NCBI RefSeq assembly: GCF_021732705.1
Contig: NZ_JAKFUM010000008.1
Location: 186,001 to 250,000, forward strand
Source: Nevskia sp.
GTDB taxonomy: Bacteria > Pseudomonadota > Gammaproteobacteria > Nevskiales > Nevskiaceae
Length of the DNA: 64,000 bases
Direction of reading: 5' to 3'
In this document: positions 45,087 through 53,373 of the stretch, piece by piece
Layout of the letters: each line of letters starts with the position of its first letter
How positions within the stretch are numbered: the first letter of the stretch is position 1
The notes under the pieces: model-generated
The model's database searches: none
The model's input: the letters and a program-made list of their open reading frames with translations, nothing else
Told to the model about the DNA's origin: nothing
Translations under genes and position numbers: made by a program

Positions 45087-45788
45087 ATGATCACGATTCG
45101 CCCCGCCGACACCCGCGGCCACGCCGAGCACGGCTGGCTCGACAGCCATCACACGTTCTCGTTCGGCAGCTGGCACGACCCGAAGCACATGGGCATCGGC
45201 CCGCTGCGGGTGATCAATGACGACCGCGTGGTCGGCGGTGCCGGCTTTCCGCCGCATTCGCACAGCGACATGGAAATCATCACCTACGTGCTCGAAGGCG
45301 CGCTGAAGCACAAGGATTCCACCGGCGGCACGTCGGTGCTGAAGCCGGGCGAGATGCAGCTGATGACGGCCGGCCGCGGCATCGCCCACAGCGAGATGAA
45401 CGCCAGCCCGACCGAGCCGGTGCATTTCCTGCAGATCTGGGTGATGCCGGATACCCGCGGCGCGACGCCGGGCTATCAGCAACTGGCGCTGGATGCCGAG
45501 GCGCTGCGCCGCGGCTTCCACACCGTGGCCGCGCCGGCGGCCGAGGCGGCACCGTTCCGCATCCTGCAGGACGCGCGGCTGGCCGTGGCGTGGCCTGCGG
45601 CCGGGCAGGCGCTGTCGACCCCGCTCAAGTCCGAACGCACGCATTACCTGCATGTGGCGCGCGGTGCCGTCACCCTCGGCGATCAGGCGCTGGCTGCCGG
45701 CGATGCCGCGATCATTCGGGGCGAGACGGCACTCGCCGTGATCGCGAACGCCGAATCGGAACTGCTGCTGTTCGATCTCGCCGCCTGA
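45087..45788 (+). CDS. Pirin family protein, YhhW-like bicupin
   Basis: The 233-residue protein closely follows E. coli YhhW, a quercetin 2,3-dioxygenase in vitro: GHAEHGWLDSHHTFSFGSW, LRVINDDRVV, and the N-terminal cupin metal site with FPPHSHSDMEIITYVLEG and GRGIAHSEMN (His-His-His-Glu). HFLQIWVMPDTRGATPGYQQ follows. The second cupin is degenerate as usual. The physiological substrate is unknown. It stands alone, divergent from the chorismatase gene and convergent with the DUF3187 gene. Confidence 0.9.
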   Translation: MITIRPADTRGHAEHGWLDSHHTFSFGSWHDPKHMGIGPLRVINDDRVVGGAGFPPHSHSDMEIITYVLEGALKHKDSTGGTSVLKPGEMQLMTAGRGIAHSEMNASPTEPVHFLQIWVMPDTRGATPGYQQLALDAEALRRGFHTVAAPAAEAAPFRILQDARLAVAWPAAGQALSTPLKSERTHYLHVARGAVTLGDQALAAGDAAIIRGETALAVIANAESELLLFDLAA

Positions 45789-45803
45789 CGCCGCCGGCTT
45801 GGG

Positions 45804-46775
45804 TCAGCGGAAGCCGAGCCCGATGTGGATGCTGAAGTCGGGTGAGGAGCTGAGCAGCACGTCTTCCTGTACGCCGAGATCGAGCACGGTGTGCGGGCCC
45901 AGCGCGATGCGGCCGCCGAACGCGAGCTGGCCACCGGCGCGGCTCAGGGCATCGATCGACGAGCCCTTGTACAGCGGCGTGTGGGCGTTGAACTGCGCCA
46001 CCAGCGACAGCCGTCGCAGCACGCGGTAGCCGGCACCGGCACCGCCGAGGCCGACCAGCTTCTTCTGCTGGCCGGCCAGCAGGTCCGCGTCGCCGTTGTA
46101 CGAGACGCCGCCGGAGACGTAGCCGAACCAGCGCGCCGAGTCGCTGAACGGATCGAAGTCGAACCAGACCGCACCGCCCAGATTGCCGCCCTGCAGCCGG
46201 TTGCCGCGCCCGGTCGGGACCTTGGCCAGAGCGCGGAACGCGAAGTCGTCGCGAATGGCGAAGCCGGCGCTCAGTTCGACATCGCCGATGCCGTTGGTGC
46301 TGTCAGTGACGTCGACCAGGGTCTGGCCGTTGCGGGTGTAGCGGTAGTTCGTCTGGCGGCGCGGTCGGGTTTCGCGGCCGCCGTTCGGCAGGTTGAACAG
46401 GTCGTGCCAGCCTTCGATCACGCCATCGAGCACGCCGCCGTTGGTGAACAGCAGCGGCACGTCGATGCCGAGTTCCACGCCCGGTGCCACGCCCTGCCGC
46501 AGGCCGAAGGTCACGCGCTGGGTTTCGCCGTCGATCAGCAGCGCTTCGTCGAGCGCCTGCGCATTGACGAACTCGTTGCTCCAGTCGAGCCGGGCGCTGT
46601 AGGCACGCTCGCCGCCATCGAGCACGCGCGCCTCGCCGAGCGTCGGCAATGCGGTGGACCGGCTGAACGCGGCTTCGTTGCGCACCGGCAGCAGCGGTTC
46701 GGCATGCGCAATCGGCGCGGCGAGTGCGGTGGCGGCGACGAGACAGGCGGCGATCAGCGGGCGGGGGGCAGTCAT
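45804..46775 (-). CDS. DUF3187 outer-membrane beta-barrel-like protein
   Basis: The 323-residue protein has a signal peptide ending in APIAHA. It matches DUF3187: an opening LPVRNEAAFSRSTALP, then strands such as QRVTFGLRQGVAPGVELGIDVPLL, GIGDVELSAGFAI, FRALAKVPTG, and the final strand DFSIHIGLGFR with terminal aromatic-basic residues. These proteins are probably outer-membrane barrels of unknown cargo. It diverges from the DAHP synthase gene. Confidence 0.82.
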   Translation of the reverse strand: MTAPRPLIAACLVAATALAAPIAHAEPLLPVRNEAAFSRSTALPTLGEARVLDGGERAYSARLDWSNEFVNAQALDEALLIDGETQRVTFGLRQGVAPGVELGIDVPLLFTNGGVLDGVIEGWHDLFNLPNGGRETRPRRQTNYRYTRNGQTLVDVTDSTNGIGDVELSAGFAIRDDFAFRALAKVPTGRGNRLQGGNLGGAVWFDFDPFSDSARWFGYVSGGVSYNGDADLLAGQQKKLVGLGGAGAGYRVLRRLSLVAQFNAHTPLYKGSSIDALSRAGGQLAFGGRIALGPHTVLDLGVQEDVLLSSSPDFSIHIGLGFR

Positions 46776-46959
46776 GGCGGCAGGTTCGGAGCGGGATCGG
46801 AGCGGGGGCGGGGCGGCGCGGGCGTGGCGCGAGGATAAACAAACGGATTGACAGACGGCTGGCGCGGACCCGCGATTTGCCGGGCGGCCATCGCGCCGCG
46901 TCGGGGGCCTCTGCTAGCATCCGCGTCCCGGTTTTCGCTGTTTCCACGAGATTTTCGCG

Positions 46960-48063
46960 ATGAACGCTTCCGTTTCGAGCCCGACCACCGCTGCCCCGGC
47001 CACCGACAACCTTCGCATCAAGTCGATTCGGGCGGTCGCGGCCCCGTCGCAGGTGCAGGCGGAACTGCCGATCACCGAAGCGGCGGCGCGCACGGTGGAA
47101 GTGACGCGGCGTGAAATCCAGGACGTGCTGGCCGGCCGCGACGACCGCCTGCTGGTGATCGTCGGCCCGTGCTCGATCCACGATCCGAAGGCCGCGCTCG
47201 AATACGCCGAAAAGCTGAAGGCGATCCGCCCGCAGCTCGCCAAGCATCTGCTGATCGTCATGCGCGTCTACTTCGAGAAGCCGCGCACCACGGTCGGCTG
47301 GAAGGGCCTGATCAACGACCCGCACCTCGACGACAGCTACGACATCGACACCGGCCTGCGCATGGCCCGCCAGCTGCTGCTGCAGCTGAATTCCGACGGC
47401 ATGCCGGCCGGGGTCGAATTCCTCGACATCCTGACGCCGCAGTACATGTCGGACCTCGTGTCCTGGGGCGCGATCGGCGCCCGCACCACGGAATCGCAGC
47501 TGCACCGCGAGATGGCCAGCGGCCTGTCGTGCCCGGTCGGCTTCAAGAACGGCACCGACGGCTCGGTCAAGGTCGCGGTCGATGCCGTGCAGTCGGCGCG
47601 CGCGCCGCACCGCTTCCTGTCGGCGACCCAGGACGGCCAGATCTCGATCTTCGAGACCGCCGGCAACCCGGACAGCCACGTGATCCTGCGCGGCGGCTCC
47701 ACCGGCACCAACTTCGACGCCAAGAGTGTCGATGCCGCCGCTGCCGCGATGACCAAGGCCGGCATGCGCCCGGCGGTGATGGTCGACTTCAGCCACGCCA
47801 ACAGCCGCAAGCAGCATCGGTTGCAGATCGAGGTCGGCCAGGATGTTGCCGGCCAGCTCGCCGCCGGCAGCGACAAGATCGTCGGCGTGATGATCGAGAG
47901 CCATCTGGTCGAAGGCCGTCAGGACATCGGCCCGCGTGATGCGATGGTCTACGGCCAGAGCGTGACCGATGCCTGCCTCGCGTGGGACGACACCGCCGAC
48001 GTGCTGCGCACGCTGGCCGGTGGCGTGGCCGCCCGCCGCGAGCGTCTGGCGCAGAGCGCCTGA
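46960..48063 (+). CDS. aroG: 3-deoxy-7-phosphoheptulonate synthase (class I DAHP synthase)
   Basis: This enzyme condenses phosphoenolpyruvate and erythrose 4-phosphate, the entry to chorismate. The 367-residue protein fits the AroF/G/H class: VIVGPCSIHDPKAALEYA (metal Cys), MRVYFEKPRTTVGWKG, GARTTESQLHRE, PVGFKNGTDG and MVDFSHANSRK. Which aromatic amino acid inhibits it cannot be told, so the symbol means the class only. The adjacent 375-bp gap downstream contains a possible hairpin terminator. Confidence 0.93.
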   Translation: MNASVSSPTTAAPATDNLRIKSIRAVAAPSQVQAELPITEAAARTVEVTRREIQDVLAGRDDRLLVIVGPCSIHDPKAALEYAEKLKAIRPQLAKHLLIVMRVYFEKPRTTVGWKGLINDPHLDDSYDIDTGLRMARQLLLQLNSDGMPAGVEFLDILTPQYMSDLVSWGAIGARTTESQLHREMASGLSCPVGFKNGTDGSVKVAVDAVQSARAPHRFLSATQDGQISIFETAGNPDSHVILRGGSTGTNFDAKSVDAAAAAMTKAGMRPAVMVDFSHANSRKQHRLQIEVGQDVAGQLAAGSDKIVGVMIESHLVEGRQDIGPRDAMVYGQSVTDACLAWDDTADVLRTLAGGVAARRERLAQSA

Positions 48064-48438
48064 TCAGTCTCGCGGCGCTTGACCGCCGCCGCTGACCACC
48101 GTCGGGTTCACCGACGAGCCTGCCGCGGCGCAGGCTCGCCGGTGCATCGAGCCCTGCACCGCAGCGGATCGATATCTTGCGTTTTGGCGCCATTTCGGCT
48201 GCCCGCATGAATGCCCGCACTGTTTTGGCGCACCCTGCGCCGGCGGTGCCGCAGCTGCATGAACAGAAGCGGCCAGGTCCTTGTAGTCAAAAGACCTTAT
48301 TGGCTTCATGAACGTCCTAGATCAATGTGAATTCCCAGACAGGTAGGCTAGCCTCGGGACAAATTGTTGCCGATCGTGCCGTGTGGCCGGGTCGACGACT
48401 CGAAAAATCCATTGCTTTGGCGTTCGGGGCACCTATCC
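48064..48438. other. 375-bp intergenic region between DAHP synthase and esterase
   Basis: A 9-bp inverted repeat (CGAGCCTGC at 48115-48123, GCAGGCTCG at 48130-48138) lies 52 bp after the DAHP synthase stop, without a T-run, and may end that transcript. AT content rises around 48270-48370, upstream of the esterase, as a promoter region would. I see no convincing small gene here. Confidence 0.4.
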
Positions 48439-49497
48439 ATGCGGTTTGGTCGAATCTGCCAGCGCGGGCTCGCGCTGTTGTCGCTCGCGGCGGTCACGCT
48501 TTCCGTCAATGCTGGCGTGCTTTCCAGCCGTCCGGTCGCAGCCGTTGGCGCGTCCGCTGCCACGGCCGGTCCGGACAACTTTGCCGGCCTGAACCTGTTC
48601 TTCGACAACCTTGACGCTCTATTCCAGCGGATCGGCGGCAGCTTCGTGCTGCCGGCGGCCGGCACGGTCAATTACGAGGGCTATGTCGAATCCGGCGGTC
48701 TGGCGCGCCGCTTTCGGGCGATCCGGCCATCGGTGATTCAGCCCGGCGCACCGATCGTGGTGATGCTGCACCCGCGCAACCTGTCGCCGGAACGCATGGC
48801 CAATTACGTCGCAGCCAGCACTCTGACGTCGCGCTTCGGGGCGTGGGTGCTGCTGCCGGAGGCGCTATTCGGCGACTGGAACGATGATCCGAGCAGCGGC
48901 ATCAACAGCATCGGCAGCCCGAACGATGTCGCGTTCATCCTGCGCATGGTCGATGCCGTGGCCGGGACTTACGGTCTCGACACGCGCCGCGTCTACGTCG
49001 CTGGCTATTCGAACGGCGGCTTCATGGGCGAGCGCGTGGCCTGCGAGCGGTCGTCGCGCATCGCGGGGCTGGCCACGGTGGGTGCTTCGTTGCGCGATGT
49101 GCTCGGCCGCAGCTGCACGCTGAGCCATCGGCTGCCGGTCGTGCAGTTCCACGGCACCAGTGACCTGATCGTGCCGTACAACGGTGAGCCGACCCTGAAA
49201 AGCGCGATCGCCGCGTCCGGCTTCTGGGCGCAGCGCGCCACTTGCGGCGGCGGCACGAGCGTCACCGCGTTGCCGAACCCGGATCCGTTCGATGGCACCT
49301 CGGTGACGCTGCTGCGGCAGACCGGTTGCCCATCGAACGCCGAAGTTCGCCTGTATCGGATCAACGGCGGCGGTCACACCTGGCCCGGTTCGACCTACGC
49401 GCTGTACACCGCCGGCTACGGCCGTACGTCGCAGGAAATCGATGCGACGCTGGAATTGTGGAACGTGCTGTCGCCGTATTCATCGCCGGCGCCCTGA
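48439..49497 (+). CDS. Secreted PHB-depolymerase-like esterase, copy 1
   Basis: The 352-residue protein has a signal peptide (LALLSLAAVTLSVNAG). Its alpha/beta-hydrolase domain resembles the LpqC/PHB-depolymerase family: VVMLHPRN oxyanion region, nucleophile elbow GYSNGGFMGE, FHGTSDLIVPYNG with the Asp, and INGGGHTWPGS with the His. The usual FLHGC is replaced by MLHPR. It is probably an extracellular esterase acting on polyester, feruloyl or acetyl groups. The start MRFGRIC is chosen because the signal peptide begins there. A paralogue follows. Confidence 0.85.
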   Translation: MRFGRICQRGLALLSLAAVTLSVNAGVLSSRPVAAVGASAATAGPDNFAGLNLFFDNLDALFQRIGGSFVLPAAGTVNYEGYVESGGLARRFRAIRPSVIQPGAPIVVMLHPRNLSPERMANYVAASTLTSRFGAWVLLPEALFGDWNDDPSSGINSIGSPNDVAFILRMVDAVAGTYGLDTRRVYVAGYSNGGFMGERVACERSSRIAGLATVGASLRDVLGRSCTLSHRLPVVQFHGTSDLIVPYNGEPTLKSAIAASGFWAQRATCGGGTSVTALPNPDPFDGTSVTLLRQTGCPSNAEVRLYRINGGGHTWPGSTYALYTAGYGRTSQEIDATLELWNVLSPYSSPAP

Positions 49498-49718
49498 GTC
49501 CCGCCGCAACGTCGCTCGGAACGTTCGCTCGCACAGGCTGAATGCCCAGGCGAGCGCTGGGGACCGTGACTGGCGGGTCATCGGCCTGTCGTAATTTCTT
49601 CGCGTCCCGACGGATGGAACGTCATCCGGCTTGCTCTGCGGAATCGTGTGACGGATTGTTGAAATCGATTGCGTGCCAGTGAGAGGCGCAACGTTCAACC
49701 CAGCTCAGGGAGTCATCG

Positions 49719-50774
49719 ATGATCCGTCACTCGTCTTCGGCGAGGCTTGCGCGTATCTGCGCGCTGGCCGCCGCCACTGCCATGGCCGCGTTCTCGTCCA
49801 CCGCCGCGCAGGCGCAGGGCGCCACCGTCAACGGCGCACTCGGCACCGTCACCAACAATGTCTCGACCGTCGTCCGCGATGTCTCGCTGGCGCTGCCGCC
49901 GTTCCGGATCAATCCGGTGGCCGGCACCACCAGCTTCCAGGCGTCGCTGACCTGGCAGGGCGTCGCCCGCGTCTATTACGTGATCCGGCCGGACACGATC
50001 ACGCCGAATGCCCCGGCGCTGTTCCTGCTGCACGGACGCGGCATGACCGCCGATCGCATGGCGAACTACACCGCCGCCGGCGAACTGACCCGCAGCTTCG
50101 GCGTCTGGGTGTTCCTGCCGCAATCCAGCGGCAGCGCTGGCGAATGGGCCAATGATCCGTCGGTGACCGGCGCGCCGGACGACGTCGGTTTCCTCAACGC
50201 GCTGATGGATGTCGCGGTGTCGCAGCATCAGGTCAATCCGCGCCGTCTGTACTTCGCCGGCCTGTCGAGCGGCGGTTTCATGTCGGAACTGATGGCCTGC
50301 CGCCATTCCGATCGCATCGCCGCGATCTTTTCGGTGGCCGCCGCGATCCGGTCGTCGGTGCGGCCGTTGTGCACCGCCACCCGGCCGCTGCCGGTCGGGC
50401 TGATCAATGGCATCGCCGACACCGTCGTGCCGTTCGACGGCATCGCCGCGTTCACCGCGAACACGCCGCCGAACCTGACCGGCGCGCAGGACACCGCCGC
50501 GTTCTGGGGCGAACGCAACGGCTGCGCGATCGGCCCGGTGGAGATGCTGGCCCAGCCGGACATCTCCAACGACACCACCACGGTCACGCGCCGTCGCTAT
50601 CTCGGCTGCCCGGCCGCGGCGCCGATCACGATGTACACGGTCACCAACGGCGGCCACACCTGGCCGGGCACCCCGTTCGCCACCTACACCGTCGGCCTCG
50701 GTGCGACGACCCAGGACATCAACGCCACGGCCCTGGCGTGGGAGTTCATGAGCCCGTTCCAGACGCCGCCGTGA
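49719..50774 (+). CDS. Secreted PHB-depolymerase-like esterase, copy 2
   Basis: The 351-residue paralogue of the preceding gene has a signal peptide ending in STAAQAQG and AGGGAG ahead of its ATG. Matching landmarks are LFLLHGRGMTADRMANYTAAG, GLSSGGFMSE (nucleophile), NGIADTVVPFDG (Asp) and TNGGHTWPGT (His). It keeps a normal LLHGRG oxyanion motif where copy 1 has MLHPR. The 221-bp gap and its own ribosome site indicate separate expression. Divergence suggests different substrates or one regulating copy. Confidence 0.87.
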   Translation: MIRHSSSARLARICALAAATAMAAFSSTAAQAQGATVNGALGTVTNNVSTVVRDVSLALPPFRINPVAGTTSFQASLTWQGVARVYYVIRPDTITPNAPALFLLHGRGMTADRMANYTAAGELTRSFGVWVFLPQSSGSAGEWANDPSVTGAPDDVGFLNALMDVAVSQHQVNPRRLYFAGLSSGGFMSELMACRHSDRIAAIFSVAAAIRSSVRPLCTATRPLPVGLINGIADTVVPFDGIAAFTANTPPNLTGAQDTAAFWGERNGCAIGPVEMLAQPDISNDTTTVTRRRYLGCPAAAPITMYTVTNGGHTWPGTPFATYTVGLGATTQDINATALAWEFMSPFQTPP

Positions 50775-50826
50775 TCGCCCGCCTGCGCGCCGCCCGGCTG
50801 CGGCGCGCAGGCGCAGCGGTTGCCGA

Positions 50827-51231
50827 TCAGTCGATCAGCGGCGATTCCCCGCCGCCCGCCTGCCAGCCGTAGCGGCGCAGGCTGACCCGTTCGTTCGCGA
50901 ACACCACCCCTTCGGCGCGCAGCCGCCGCTTCTGTTCGCGGTGCGCCTCGCTGAACGTCGGCAGCGAAATCTGCCCCGCGGCATTGATCACGCGATGCCA
51001 CGGCGTGTTCGCGCCGGCCTCCAGCAGTCCGCCGAGCACCCGGCCGACCAGCCGGGCACGGCCCGGATAGCCGGCAAGCCACGCGATCTGGCTGTAGGTG
51101 GCGACGCGGCCGGACGGTATCCGGGCGACGGTGTCGAGGATCGCGCGGCGTGCGAGATCGGACTCGCTCGGTGCCAGCGGCTGCTCGCGCGGCCCGGCCG
51201 CGGCCGGCGAATCAGGACGCCGGCGCGCCAT
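50827..51231 (-). CDS. Alkyltransferase-like protein (ATL)
   Basis: ATL proteins bind O6-alkylguanine and flag it for nucleotide-excision repair but cannot transfer the alkyl group. The 134-residue protein shows the MGMT DNA-binding domain (RIPSGRVATYSQIAWLAG, VGRVLGG). In the active-site motif the cysteine of PCHRV is replaced by Trp (TPWHRVINAAGQIS), the defining feature of ATLs. The start overlaps the end of the SnoaL-like gene by 20 bp, so the two are probably one transcript. Confidence 0.9.
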   Translation of the reverse strand: MARRRPDSPAAAGPREQPLAPSESDLARRAILDTVARIPSGRVATYSQIAWLAGYPGRARLVGRVLGGLLEAGANTPWHRVINAAGQISLPTFSEAHREQKRRLRAEGVVFANERVSLRRYGWQAGGGESPLID

Positions 51232-51625
51232 AGAGGGCGGTGCCGATGCGGGCGAGACCGTGGTCGTCGAGGTCGAGGATCTCGGCCGCCAGCAGTCGCT
51301 GCGGGCCGAGTTCGGCGATGTAGCGGATGGTCAGCGTGCGCGAAGCACCATCCCAGTTCACCGCGTCGAGCGTGAAGCGCAGGACCGTGATCTGGCCCAG
51401 CGCCGCGTGCCAGTACGCGGCGAGATCGGCCTTGCCGCGCACGGTGCCGTTGCCGGTGATGACGGCGGCCTTCGGACTGCGGAACTCGACGTTGTCGGCG
51501 AAGCGCGCCAGCACGGCATCGACATCGCGGGCGTTCCACGCGGCGATCCAGCCGCGGGCCCAGGCTTCGGCCCAGTCGCGGCTCCAGCGTGCCGGCGCAG
51601 CGGCGGTGATGTCAGCAGGATTCAC
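51212..51625 (-). CDS. SnoaL-like/NTF2-fold protein
   Basis: The 137-residue protein matches SnoaL-like folds: WIAAWNARDVDAVLARFADNVEFRSP opening, GKADLAAYWHAALG helix, and beta strands such as LRFTLDAVNW and LTIRYIAEL. Such proteins are small binding or isomerase-like modules, and no catalytic residues point to a reaction. It overlaps the ATL gene by 20 bp at its 3' end. The link to DNA repair may be only transcriptional. Confidence 0.8.
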   Translation of the reverse strand: MNPADITAAAPARWSRDWAEAWARGWIAAWNARDVDAVLARFADNVEFRSPKAAVITGNGTVRGKADLAAYWHAALGQITVLRFTLDAVNWDGASRTLTIRYIAELGPQRLLAAEILDLDDHGLARIGTALYGAPAS

Positions 51626-51837
51626 GTCCTTTCTCCCGAAGCCCCTGACCGGCGAGGTCCGGCCACTGATCTGCCGGATAGTACCGTTGACGACGCGAAA
51701 CGGGCTCCCGACACTGGCCTGAACAGCCGTTCAGGACGGGTTCAGTCTGCCGCCTTCATCCTGTGCCCGTCGATTCGCCAAGCCTGTCGCTGCTGGTCGG
51801 ATCGCAGCCCCAACCACTTGATTTCCCGGAGCAAAAG

Positions 51838-52578
51838 ATGGACCGCAAGCTGATTCCGACGGCGCTCTCGACCGTCATCGCCGCTACCCTGTTTGCCACT
51901 GCAGCCCCGTCGTTCGCGCTCGGCAAGGGCGCGCTGGATGTCGGCGCCGGTGCCGGCGTCGGCGTGTCGGCCGGCGGCCTGAATGTCGGCACCGATCTCG
52001 ACGCGCGAGCCCGCCTCGACGCCGAAGCGGCCGCGAAGGCCAAGCTCGATGCCGAAGCCGCTGCGAAGGCCGCGGTGGATGCCAAGGCCAGCGCCGCAAC
52101 CGGCGCCGCCGCTTCGACCGCCGCCGGTGCTGCGGCTGACGCCAATGTCGGCGTCGGCGCCAGCGGCGGCCTCGGCCTCGGCGGTGCCCTGAAAGGCACC
52201 GGCGGCGCGCTGAAGGGCGCGGCGAAGTCGACCACGGGTGCGGTCAAGGGCACCGTCGGTGCCACCACCGGTGCCGTCAAGGGCGCGGCCGGCGCCACGG
52301 TCGACGCCGGCAAGAGCGCGGCGGGTGCCACGGTCGATGCGACCAAGAGCACCGTGAAGGCGGGCGCCGGTGTCGCGACCGACGCGGCCGTCGGCACCAA
52401 GGCGGCAGTGACCTCGACGGCCGCGGGTGCGGCGGGTGCCGCGAAGGCCACCGCCGGGGCTGCGACCTCGGCGGCGTCGACCGCTGCCTCGGCGAAGGTC
52501 GATGCCGCGGCCGCAGCCGGTGCCGGTGCCGCGAAGGTCGACGCCAAGGTTGAAGCGGGCGCAGCGGTCAAGCCCTGA
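51838..52578 (+). CDS. Exported Ala/Gly/Lys-rich repeat protein (LEA-like)
   Basis: The 246-residue protein has a signal peptide (MDRKLIPTALSTVIAATLFATAAPSFA) after a GGAG ribosome site. The mature part is over half Ala and Gly. Its first third has AEAAAKAKLDAEAAAKA-type helical repeats. The centre repeats GAVKGTVGATTGAVKGAAGATVDAGK-like units of about 11 residues (written here only in part), with regularly spaced Lys, Asp and Thr and no Cys, Trp or Phe. This pattern resembles group-3 LEA or amphipathic apolipoprotein helices. No named family can be assigned; protection of the envelope during drying is a guess. Confidence 0.7.
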   Translation: MDRKLIPTALSTVIAATLFATAAPSFALGKGALDVGAGAGVGVSAGGLNVGTDLDARARLDAEAAAKAKLDAEAAAKAAVDAKASAATGAAASTAAGAAADANVGVGASGGLGLGGALKGTGGALKGAAKSTTGAVKGTVGATTGAVKGAAGATVDAGKSAAGATVDATKSTVKAGAGVATDAAVGTKAAVTSTAAGAAGAAKATAGAATSAASTAASAKVDAAAAAGAGAAKVDAKVEAGAAVKP

Positions 52579-52640
52579 GCTGACACGCCGTCCGGCCGGG
52601 CCGCGCAGCCCGGTCGGACCGTGACGCGAAGGGATGTCGC

Positions 52641-52670
52641 AAAAAAAGCGGCCGGGCAACCGGCCGCTTT
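52641..52670. terminator. Bidirectional terminator
   Basis: AGCGGCCGG/CCGGCCGCT (52647-52655 and 52660-52668) has a 4-base loop, seven A residues on the left and TTT on the right. It can end both the Ala-rich protein gene and the convergent gene at 52719-53237. Confidence 0.85.
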
Positions 52671-52718
52671 CTTGTTTCAGGATCGGGCGCGAGATTCGTC
52701 GCGTCCGCTGCCGCGCGC

Positions 52719-53237
52719 TCAGGCGCTGTGCAGCTGCCGGTAGATCTCGTCGCGCAGCGGGCCGGACGCCCACTTCACCAGCGACGACGGGCAGTACTGG
52801 GCCGGCGCGAAGCCGGCCGCAATCCGGAACAGATCGGACGTGATCCGCTCGATGCCCGAGCGATAGCCCTTGAACAGGTCGGACTCGTTCGCGTGCATCG
52901 ACTTCAGCGACGCCAGCAGCACGTTGACCGGCACGTAAGGGGCGATGCGATCGAGAATCCGCTCGACCAGCGCCAGATCCTTGTCGTTCGGGCCTTCATC
53001 GAGCACGACGCTGACCAGCTTCGGGTTGCCGCCGGTGCGGTTCGCCGATTCCTTGCGCAGCTTCGGGTCGCGGGCGTAATAGGCAGCCACGGCGAGAATG
53101 ATGAACAGCTCGTCGTAGGAATCCTCGGTGAAGTTGATGTCGTCCGGGATCAGGCCTTTCAGCGCCGGCTTCAGCGCCGCGAGCAGGCCGGGGAACTCTT
53201 CGTCCAGCCGGGCAATGCGGCGGAAGGATGCGGTCAT
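52719..53237 (-). CDS. Conserved-looking cytoplasmic protein, unknown function
   Basis: The 172-residue product is mixed alpha-helical and charged, with no signal peptide or membrane helix. Features are an initial FRRIARLDEEFPGLLAALKPALKG, an ELFIILAVAAYYARDPKLRKES segment and VLLASLKSMHANESDLFKG. Codon usage and a terminator behind it support a real gene. I do not recognise the family. The short gap to the PhzF gene (136 bp) has its own AT-rich leader, so the gene is likely transcribed alone. Confidence 0.7.
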   Translation of the reverse strand: MTASFRRIARLDEEFPGLLAALKPALKGLIPDDINFTEDSYDELFIILAVAAYYARDPKLRKESANRTGGNPKLVSVVLDEGPNDKDLALVERILDRIAPYVPVNVLLASLKSMHANESDLFKGYRSGIERITSDLFRIAAGFAPAQYCPSSLVKWASGPLRDEIYRQLHSA

Positions 53238-53373
53238 CGATGACTCTCCATGAATGGCAGGTCCGTGAACTATGCACGGCCTTTGCCAAAGTATAGCGGT
53301 GGCTTTCGGCGCTTCGCGCATTCCACGTGATGCGGGTCGTGCTGGCGATGCGAAATCGCCTGCGCGCAGCGAC

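Noticed and set aside
48064..48309. 81-codon minus-strand frame after the DAHP synthase gene
   Set aside because: No ribosome site, no recognisable motif, and it includes a hairpin that suits a transcript end better. Composition does not resemble the real genes.
50827..51231. Active O6-methylguanine methyltransferase
   Set aside because: The acceptor Cys of PCHR is Trp, so it is an alkyltransferase-like protein without transfer activity.
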